Assembly: GCA_947626605.1 (NCBI GenBank) | Contig: CANQSV010000010.1 | Coordinates: forward strand, 1-48,589 | Length of the DNA stretch: 48,589 nt | Source: an uncultured Clostridia bacterium | GTDB taxonomy: Bacteria; Bacillota; Clostridia; TANB77; CAG-508 | Direction: 5' to 3' | Shown here: piece by piece, positions 40,713 through 48,589 of the stretch | Numbering within the stretch: the first letter of the stretch is position 1 | Layout: each line of letters begins with the position of its first letter | Notes under the pieces: model-generated | The model's database searches: none | What the model was told of the DNA's origin: nothing | Seen by the model: the letters and a program-made list of their open reading frames with translations, nothing else | Made by a program: the position numbers and the translations under genes

Positions 40713-41940
40713 TTAAAACCTTAACAAATTAAACCAACGACTTAAAATATTAGTTGTCATATTCCAAAAAGAAAAACTTTTTACATCATTTTTGGCAATT
40801 AAATTAATTCTATTAATAATTTTACCACCAGAAATTAAATGAACTTCACCTAGCTTTTGACCAACAGAAATAGGAGCTCTTACATTATCTTGTAAAATAA
40901 TTTCTTGGTCAATTTGAGTAAGACTTTCTTTTTTTAAAAGAACATAGCTCGAATTTTCAAGGCAAAGTTCAACTTCAGGAGGTAATCCTTTATTAACATG
41001 AACAGTTTGAACAACATCACCTTTTGTTCCAAATCCTTTGTAAGTAAAATTATTAAAGCCATAATCTAAAAGTTTTTGAGCTTCTGCAAAACGTTTTGCT
41101 GATGTAGGAGCTTTCATTATTACTGCAATTAGAGATAAGTCATCACGAGTAGCACTAGCGGATAAATTGAATAAAGCTAAGCTAGTAGATCCAGTTTTTA
41201 ATCCTGTACATCCAGAATAATTTCTGACTAATTTATTTGTATTTACAAGTTCAGACTTTCCATCTCTTAAAGTGTCCATATAAATAGTAGTATAATTCTT
41301 TATAGTAGGATGTTTTAACAAAAGTTCTCTAGACATTAATGCTATATCATAGCTAGATGTAACATGACCATCTTCATCTAAACCATGACAATTTTTAAAA
41401 CAAGTATCATTCATACCAAGCTCTTTTGCTTTTGCATTCATCATCTCAACAAAGTTAGTGGTAGAGCCACCTAAAAATTCTGCCATAGCAACAGTACAGT
41501 CATTTGCGGAAACAACGCAAATTGCTTTTAACATATCATGAACTGTTAATGTTTCAGTTGTGTCTAACCATATTTGTGAGCCCCCCATAGAAGCGGCTTC
41601 TTCACTACAAGGTATCTTAGTATCTAAAGTAATTTTACCAGAATCTAAAGCTTCCATTGTTAATAAAATTGTCATTATTTTTGTAACGCTAGCTGGACGT
41701 AATTGTTCATGTGAATTATGATCATATAATACTTGACCGGCTGTTCTGTTCGATTAGAATAGCACTTCCAGATTCAAGGTTCAAAGAATTGGTGGTATCA
41801 CTAGTAATTTGTAAATTAGTTTGAACCGAATTGGAAGAATTTGACCAAACATAGAGACTGTCTTCAGCAATAGAAAATGTAGGAAGAATTATAATAGCAA
41901 TAATCAAAGTAATATAAAATTTGTGCTTATAAGAAATCAT
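40713..41940 (-). CDS. dacF: DacF-type D-Ala-D-Ala carboxypeptidase, split by a +1 shift at CGG (41739-41737)
   Basis: Two minus-strand frames give 408 residues, normal for DacF/DacA enzymes. Signal peptide ~1-25 (IILPTFSIAE). Frame one reads to EQNS (codon 67) and meets CGG, then TGA four codons later. Skipping the C gives GQVLYDHNSHEQLRPASVTK, the family's expected sequence with the SxxK motif (Ser84, Lys87). VVSAN (Ser144, Asn146) and GLKTG (Lys248) follow. A C-terminal amphipathic end suggests membrane attachment. It trims peptidoglycan pentapeptides; DacF acts in spore cortex. The start at 41940 follows TTGGAGGTCTCTAAA. All catalytic motifs lie after the shift, so without it no active enzyme is made. 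Confidence 0.9.
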
Positions 41941-42005
41941 TTTAGAGACCTCCAAAGTAATTAATTAGTAAATGATATGCAAAGAGATAAATAATATGAA
42001 AAATA

Positions 42006-42034
42006 TTGCATATTTAAATATTTAATTATATAAT
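42006..42034 (+). promoter_or_regulatory. Sigma-A promoter of the acyl-CoA synthetase gene
   Basis: TTGCAT (42006-42011), 17-bp spacer, TATAAT (42029-42034). Confidence 0.7.
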
Positions 42035-42096
42035 AAAACAAGTTATAATAGATATTATGTATATAAAATACTATTTTGCAATGTGAAGGGGTTAAT

Positions 42097-43821
42097 ATGG
42101 AAAAGCGTATTCATAAATATTTAGAAGTTAAAGATTTGAAAGATATGTTGAAAAAAACAGGAGATTTATATGGAGAAAAAGTAGCTTTTAAATTAAAAAC
42201 AAGTGAACCAGGAGTTATAAAAAAGATAACTCATAAAGAATTTAGAGAAATGGTAAACCAACTTGGAACAGCTTTAATAGATATGGGATTAAAAGATAAA
42301 AGAATAGCTGTTATGGGAGAAAATAGATACGAATGGGGATTAGCATATTTAGCAATAATTACAGGAACTGGCGTAGTAGTTCCTTTAGATAAAGCTCTAA
42401 CAGAAATTGAATTAAAGGATTTAATAAAACGTAGTGAAGTAGAAGCTATTTTTTATTCAAAGAAATATGATGAAATAATAAATAATATTAATGAAGAACG
42501 TGTTGGAAATCTAACTAAATTCATATCAATGGATCTTGATAAATCGAATGATAAAATAATATCAATGAAAGAATTAATAGAAAAAGGTAAAGAATTAATT
42601 CAAAAAGGGGATAAGCGTTTTATAGAGGCAAAGATTAATCCTAATGAAATAGCGGAAATACTATTTACTTCTGGAACAACTTCTCTTTCGAAAGCAGTAG
42701 CCTTATCACATACTAATATATGTACTAATATTATGGATATAGCTTCTGTAATAAAACTATATCCTGAAGATACAATGTTATCAATGCTACCAATACATCA
42801 TGCTTTTGAATGTACAGTAGGATTTTTGTATCCAATGTATTCTGGATGTGCTATAGCTTATTGTGAAGGGATAAGACATATTCTAGATAATATAAAAGAA
42901 TATGAAATTTCAGCTATGATCTCAGTACCAGCATTATATGAAAATATATATAAAAACATAATGAGAAACATTGAGAAACAAGGTAAAACAAAAATAGTAA
43001 AAAGAGCTATTAAAATAAGTAAATTTCTATTGAAGTTTAAAATAGATATTAGAAAAATTTTATTTAAAGAAATTCATCAAGCTTTAGGTGGAAAAGCAAG
43101 ATTATTTGTAAATGGAGCTGCCGCTCTTGACCCTGAAGTTGAACAAGCTTTTACAGACTTGGGATTTTTCATAACTCAGGGATATGGACTTACAGAAACA
43201 TCTCCAGTAATTTCTGCTGGAAATGATAAATATACAAGATCAGGTTCTGTTGGACCAGTATTTCCTAGTGTAGAACTAAAAATTGCAGAACCAAACGGAG
43301 AAGGAATAGGAGAAGTTGCGGTTAAAGGTCCTAGCGTAATGTTGGGATATTATCAAAATGAAGAAGCTAACAAAGAAGTATTTAAAGACGGATGGTTTCA
43401 TACTGGAGATTTAGGATATTTGGACAAAGATGGCTTCCTATATTTAACAGGAAGAAAGAAAAATGTTATAGTGCTAGAAAATGGAAAAAATGTTTATCCA
43501 GAAGAGTTGGAAAATTTAGTAAGCAAACTTGAAGAAGTAAAAGAAAACTTCGTATTTGGAATGCCAGATAGAGATGGGGATTTAAAAGTTGCATTAAAAG
43601 TAGTATATAATAAGGATTATATTCAGGAAACATATGGAGATAAAAGTGAAAAAGAAATAAGAGATTTAATATGGAATAAGATTAAAGAGATTAATAAAAC
43701 AATGCCTAAATATAAATATATAAAGGAATTAATTGTTACAGATAAAGAGCTAATAAAGACAAGTACAGCAAAAGTAAAAAGACATGAAGAGATAGCAAAT
43801 ATATTAAAAGAAAAAAAATAG
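42097..43821 (+). CDS. AMP-forming long-chain acyl-CoA synthetase-like enzyme
   Basis: 574 aa, ANL superfamily. P-loop FTSGTTSLSKAVALSH near residue 194, NGAAALDPEV near 347, GYGLTETSP near 372, GWFHTGDLGYLDKDGFLYLTGR near 436, and the A10 Lys near the end (IKTSTAKVKR). It activates a carboxylic acid, most likely a fatty acid, to acyl-AMP and then acyl-CoA. ATG 42097 is preferred over 42076 because GTGAAGGGG lies between them. The substrate is not deducible. Confidence 0.88.
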   Translation: MEKRIHKYLEVKDLKDMLKKTGDLYGEKVAFKLKTSEPGVIKKITHKEFREMVNQLGTALIDMGLKDKRIAVMGENRYEWGLAYLAIITGTGVVVPLDKALTEIELKDLIKRSEVEAIFYSKKYDEIINNINEERVGNLTKFISMDLDKSNDKIISMKELIEKGKELIQKGDKRFIEAKINPNEIAEILFTSGTTSLSKAVALSHTNICTNIMDIASVIKLYPEDTMLSMLPIHHAFECTVGFLYPMYSGCAIAYCEGIRHILDNIKEYEISAMISVPALYENIYKNIMRNIEKQGKTKIVKRAIKISKFLLKFKIDIRKILFKEIHQALGGKARLFVNGAAALDPEVEQAFTDLGFFITQGYGLTETSPVISAGNDKYTRSGSVGPVFPSVELKIAEPNGEGIGEVAVKGPSVMLGYYQNEEANKEVFKDGWFHTGDLGYLDKDGFLYLTGRKKNVIVLENGKNVYPEELENLVSKLEEVKENFVFGMPDRDGDLKVALKVVYNKDYIQETYGDKSEKEIRDLIWNKIKEINKTMPKYKYIKELIVTDKELIKTSTAKVKRHEEIANILKEKK

Positions 43822-43896
43822 GAAAAATGTTGAACTACGTAGTTACTATGTAATAAAATTGTTACAAAATCGAAATATATTTTTTTGTGTTTTCTA

Positions 43897-43925
43897 TTGT
43901 CAAATCTTACGGATAGTTGTATAAT
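43897..43925 (+). promoter_or_regulatory. Sigma-A promoter of the 43975 gene
   Basis: TTGTCA (43897-43902), 17-bp spacer, TATAAT (43920-43925). Confidence 0.75.
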
Positions 43926-43974
43926 TTGATATAGATAATACAAATGCACAGAGGATAAAGGAGGGTGGTTTACA

Positions 43975-44844
43975 ATGTCAAAGTACGGCATAGTAAACAT
44001 TAAGATGGTTATAACAGAAGAAAAAATTTTATCAAATATAGATAAAATACAGAAATTAATTAATCCTAAAAGTAAAAAACAAATAATTCAATTAGATGAA
44101 GATGCATATTTTAAAGATTTGATTGAATCAGTAAAATTATACTTATTAGAATATCCAAAAAAGAAAAATTTTCCACCAAGTGTGTATAAGGCAGCATATG
44201 ACTTAGTAGAATATGCAACTAGTCAATTTGAAGATAATACAAGACAAATAGAAAATCTTATTAGGCAAAGAGAACAAAACATTGCTTTAGCAGGAGAATT
44301 GAAAAGCTTAGTAAAAACAGTTATAGAAAAACCAAAGGATTGGAAATCTAAGTTTAAAGCTGCTAATAGTAATGGTACTTTCCAAGAAGATATAATGAAT
44401 GCACTACTTATTATAGCAAAAAATAAAAACAAAGAAGATGAAAACTACAAAGATGCAAAGAAATTAGTTAAAGCTAGAATTGCAAATTTGGAATCTAATT
44501 TACATATAGAAATAGATATGGAAAGAATAGAAGATAGATCTAAAGCATTAAGCTATATAGGAATAGAAGTTGCAGAAGCACTAAAAGGCATTCCAACACC
44601 ACAAGGAGTACTACAAAATGAACTTGCCACTACAGCAAATAAGGCTACTGTGGGCGTTGAAAATACAGATACAGTTGCAACTGGAGTTGATACAGAATAT
44701 TATGATGAAACAAGAGTAGAAGTAAAACCATCATTATGGCAAAGAATTAAAAATACAAAAATAGTAAGAATATTTGGAGCTTTAATGAGAATTAGAATAA
44801 GAGTAGATATACCAGCATTAGGAGATGGAACAAATAATCAATAA
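43975..44844 (+). CDS. Helical cytoplasmic protein, unknown family
   Basis: 289 aa, no signal peptide or membrane helix. Mostly alpha-helical and charged to ~residue 205; then a Thr/Ala/Val-rich linker (~206-250) and a basic, Arg/Ile-rich C-terminal segment (KPSLWQRIKNTKIVRIFGALMRIRIRV) that could bind membrane or nucleic acid. No family recognised. It has its own sigma-A promoter, an AAAGGAGGGTGG ribosome binding site and a terminator, so it is a stand-alone, well-expressed gene. Confidence 0.75.
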   Translation: MSKYGIVNIKMVITEEKILSNIDKIQKLINPKSKKQIIQLDEDAYFKDLIESVKLYLLEYPKKKNFPPSVYKAAYDLVEYATSQFEDNTRQIENLIRQREQNIALAGELKSLVKTVIEKPKDWKSKFKAANSNGTFQEDIMNALLIIAKNKNKEDENYKDAKKLVKARIANLESNLHIEIDMERIEDRSKALSYIGIEVAEALKGIPTPQGVLQNELATTANKATVGVENTDTVATGVDTEYYDETRVEVKPSLWQRIKNTKIVRIFGALMRIRIRVDIPALGDGTNNQ

Positions 44845-44851
44845 AAAATAT

Positions 44852-44888
44852 AAAGATAGAACAAATAAAAAGTTCTATCTTTTTTATA
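44852..44888 (+). terminator. Terminator of the 43975 gene
   Basis: Perfect 11-bp stem (44852-44862 with 44872-44882), 9-nt loop, T-run. Confidence 0.9.
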
Positions 44889-44957
44889 TTGTAGAAAATT
44901 TCTTAGTTTCGCTTTTTCTGTATTTTAAAGTTTTTCTATAAAAATAATTATAAAGTA

Positions 44958-46684
<1,727 letters not shown>

Positions 46685-46703
46685 AAAATAAACTTAAAAA
46701 AAC

Positions 46704-46732
46704 TTGCTATTTTAAACTTTCTGGTGTATGAT
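46704..46732 (+). promoter_or_regulatory. Sigma-A promoter of the 46783 gene
   Basis: TTGCTA (46704-46709), 17-bp spacer, TATGAT (46727-46732). Confidence 0.65.
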
Positions 46733-46782
46733 ATTGTATATAAATTTGTTCAATGTAATAATAGAAAGGAGCATATAATGCA

Positions 46783-47184
46783 ATGAAAAGAGTAGCAATA
46801 GTTTTTTTTGTACTAATATGTGTTTTTGCTTGCTTTACAGTAAATGCTAGTTCTGCAACAATAACAGAAGATGAGACAACTAGCAAACTTATACAGATAA
46901 AAGAAAAAGGAGCACAAGAGGTAGAAGATTATATAAGAGATTATGATAATAATGAAAGTTATGGATGGACAGCCTTTATATTGTCAAAAGTTAGGTTTTT
47001 TAGTATACCATGTTGCTTTATTGGAATTGCAGTTGGTGCTATTTATCAATATGTAATTGGTATAAGAAAAATAGATGTAAGAGACAGAGGATTTCTATTA
47101 ATAATATCTTTTGTTACAATATTTGTAATTTGTCAAGTCTTACCACTTGTATATGCTATAGTGGTAAAAGGTTTCGCATCTTAG
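46783..47184 (+). CDS. Small exported protein with two membrane helices
   Basis: 133 aa. Signal peptide or first helix 1-22 (ending NASS), a polar stretch to ~65 (TTSKLIQIKEKGAQEVEDYI), then two hydrophobic helices (~70-92 and ~103-128) around a short charged loop (RKIDVRDRG). This topology resembles TrbC/VirB2 pilin-like or small secretion-apparatus membrane proteins, but no signature is present. AATAGAAAGGAGCATATAATGCA precedes the ATG. The next gene starts 59 bp on without a terminator, so the two may be co-transcribed. Confidence 0.7.
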   Translation: MKRVAIVFFVLICVFACFTVNASSATITEDETTSKLIQIKEKGAQEVEDYIRDYDNNESYGWTAFILSKVRFFSIPCCFIGIAVGAIYQYVIGIRKIDVRDRGFLLIISFVTIFVICQVLPLVYAIVVKGFAS

Positions 47185-47243
47185 ATTATAAATTTGAACA
47201 AATGAAAAGAAAACGACTATATTAGAGTTGGGGGAGTTAACAA

Positions 47244-48589
47244 ATGAAAGTTTTATTTGCGGTTAGTGATGATCAAATATCAGAGGAGATAGTAAGCGAG
47301 TATAAAAAACAATACAAAGAAATAATAACGTATAAAAACGTATACTATTTTAATGCAATACTAAAGGAGGTTGAGAGAGATCAAACATATGACAGAATAG
47401 TTATTAGTGAAGAACTAGAACCATTTACTAGTAATAACTATGAAGCTATAGATAAATTTATGTTTGAAAAGCTAGATAATATTAGTGACGAGATAACAAG
47501 AAACACATCTATCATATTAATATGTATAGATAGAAGAATTAAAGGAGACTCTTTACTTTCTAAATTTTTTGGTATAGGTCTATATAATGCTTTATTAGGA
47601 AATGATAGAAGTATACCAGAAGTATGCAGACTATTAAGGACACCACGTTCTAAAAAAGAAGCTAAGTTATACTATGGACTTGAAACAGATGAGATTGAAT
47701 ACAAAAAGGAAACTGAAAATAGTGTGTCTGAGAATGAAATCCAAAATATACTAGCTTTTTATAAAAAAAGAGAAGATCAACGAGATAAATATGCTGAGTT
47801 TTTTGATAACATTGCAGCACAATATAATGATACACAATTAAGACTTATTATAAAATATTTACCACTAAATGTTAAAGCAGTTTTAGAAACAGATTCTGAA
47901 AAATATCAATCTATAATGACTTTTTCAGAGAGTGCTTACCAAGAACAGAAAAAAATAAATGATGAGAAAAAGAAGAATACCTTAAAAATGGGATTCATTG
48001 ACAATAGTGATGGGAAAAGTAAATTATCAAGTCCAGTAATTGTACCTTCTGCAATGAGAAGTAATGGTGTGAAAAAGCTAGGCAGAAAGAAAATCACTAA
48101 ACAAGAAGAAATAAATAATGAAGAAGAATATGATAATCAAGATGTTACTCCAAAAGAAACAAAACTAAAAAATAAAAAAGCAGAAAGTAAATCTGATTTA
48201 ATTGATAAAAGCAAAACAAAAGTATCAGAAACAAAATTAAAAGATGATACAGAAATAGATAGTACAGAACAGGCTAAAAAGAAAAGAGGAAGACCTAAGA
48301 AAAAAGTTGAATCAGAAATTGAGCAAGAAGTTAAACCTAAAAGAGGAAGAGGAAGACCTAAAAAAAGTGCTAATGTGGAAGTAGATTTAGAAAATGAAGA
48401 TATTGAAGAAGACGATATATTAAAAGTTGTGGAAGATGATGATGAACTTATAAATGCAATAAAAAAACCACAAATAGAAGAGGATGATGATGACTTACTA
48501 GATTTAGACGATGAAGAAAACGAAGAAGATGATGATGACTTACTAGATTTAGATGAAGAAGAAAACGAAGAAGATGATGATGACTTACT
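47244..48589 (+). CDS. AT-hook and acidic-repeat protein, 3'-truncated by the window
   Basis: ATG 47244 (GTTGGGGGAGTTAACAA upstream) opens a frame still open at the window end; 448 residues are visible. Residues 1-~130 resemble a response-regulator-like or P-loop-free alpha/beta domain (MKVLFAVSDDQISEEIV, DRIVISEELEPF, SIILICIDRRIKGDSLLSKFFGIGLYNALLG). A helical middle follows to ~245. From ~270 it is low complexity with two AT-hook motifs (KRGRPKKK, RGRGRPKK near 350-372) and a Asp/Glu repeat (DDDDLLDLD) at the edge. This suggests a nucleoid- or DNA-associated regulator; no family recognised. Confidence 0.75.
   Translation, partial: MKVLFAVSDDQISEEIVSEYKKQYKEIITYKNVYYFNAILKEVERDQTYDRIVISEELEPFTSNNYEAIDKFMFEKLDNISDEITRNTSIILICIDRRIKGDSLLSKFFGIGLYNALLGNDRSIPEVCRLLRTPRSKKEAKLYYGLETDEIEYKKETENSVSENEIQNILAFYKKREDQRDKYAEFFDNIAAQYNDTQLRLIIKYLPLNVKAVLETDSEKYQSIMTFSESAYQEQKKINDEKKKNTLKMGFIDNSDGKSKLSSPVIVPSAMRSNGVKKLGRKKITKQEEINNEEEYDNQDVTPKETKLKNKKAESKSDLIDKSKTKVSETKLKDDTEIDSTEQAKKKRGRPKKKVESEIEQEVKPKRGRGRPKKSANVEVDLENEDIEEDDILKVVEDDDELINAIKKPQIEEDDDDLLDLDDEENEEDDDDLLDLDEEENEEDDDDL

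Noticed and set aside
16551..41940. Plain pseudogenization or assembly error for the three split genes
   Set aside because: Not excluded, but three independent single-base breaks all creating CGG before a conserved Gly, with everything downstream intact, is hard to explain by chance. Read-level evidence would decide.
47010..47225. 71-aa Cys/Ile-rich ORF
   Set aside because: It overlaps the membrane protein gene in another frame and has no ribosome binding site or plausible composition.

Overview
The window reads as chromosome from a strongly AT-rich, endospore-forming Clostridia-type firmicute, probably an uncultured gut or rumen lineage (the habitat is inference). The support is spo0A, spoVT, a cotJABC spore-coat operon with a sigma-E-like promoter, a D,D-carboxypeptidase of DacF type, the rlmN-prpC-prkC-rsgA-rpe gene order, GGAGG-type ribosome binding sites and many near-consensus sigma-A promoters. 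No rRNA, tRNA or CRISPR array was recognised.

Layout. 1-2403: end of a long Ala/Lys/Glu repeat protein. 2519-7778: accessory DNA with two AAA_14/DUF4143 ATPases, a membrane protein, an alpha/beta hydrolase, gene stubs and copies of a dispersed ~231-bp repeat. 7779-8600: a compositionally foreign gene resembling a diversity-generating-retroelement target. 8763-19276 (minus strand): cotJABC, with cotJC cut in two by a 9,163-bp integrative mobilizable element (about 9227-18399). The element carries a winged-helix Rep-like protein, an oriT with an IncP/MOB_P-like nic, a ribbon-helix-helix protein, an HUH relaxase, cargo (SUFU, GNAT and VOC proteins), a small pre-recombinase ORF and a large serine recombinase at its right end. 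19430-26194: dgt-like, rlmN, prpC, prkC, rsgA, rpe. 26685-34312: WG-repeat protein, methionine gamma-lyase-like protein, BaiN-type flavoprotein, YigZ, Spo0A, CAP/FnIII protein. 34432-38712: recD2, comF, purD. 38739-48589: spoVT, a cohesin-like surface protein, dacF, an acyl-CoA synthetase, pyrG, and an AT-hook protein that runs off the end.

Three observations stand out. First, three otherwise intact genes (serine recombinase, recD2, dacF) each need exactly one +1 frameshift. In all three the shift falls on an in-frame CGG codon, where skipping the C leaves a conserved Gly codon (GGN) and restores a product of normal family length. By eye, CGG is otherwise absent in frame from all native-looking genes here, roughly 13,000 codons. 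The one exception is the foreign-looking gene at 7779. This suggests +1 frameshifting at a hungry or unassigned CGG codon. Second, the cotJC-splitting element has reconstructable attL, attR, attB and attP; excision would restore the Mn-catalase-like metal motif precisely, as skin-type elements do for other sporulation genes. Third, a ~231-bp dyad-rich repeat occurs in two nearly identical copies, one inside and one outside the element, plus partial copies, joined to other duplicated intergenic modules and truncated genes.

All calls come from reading the sequence. No database search, folding program or alignment was run.
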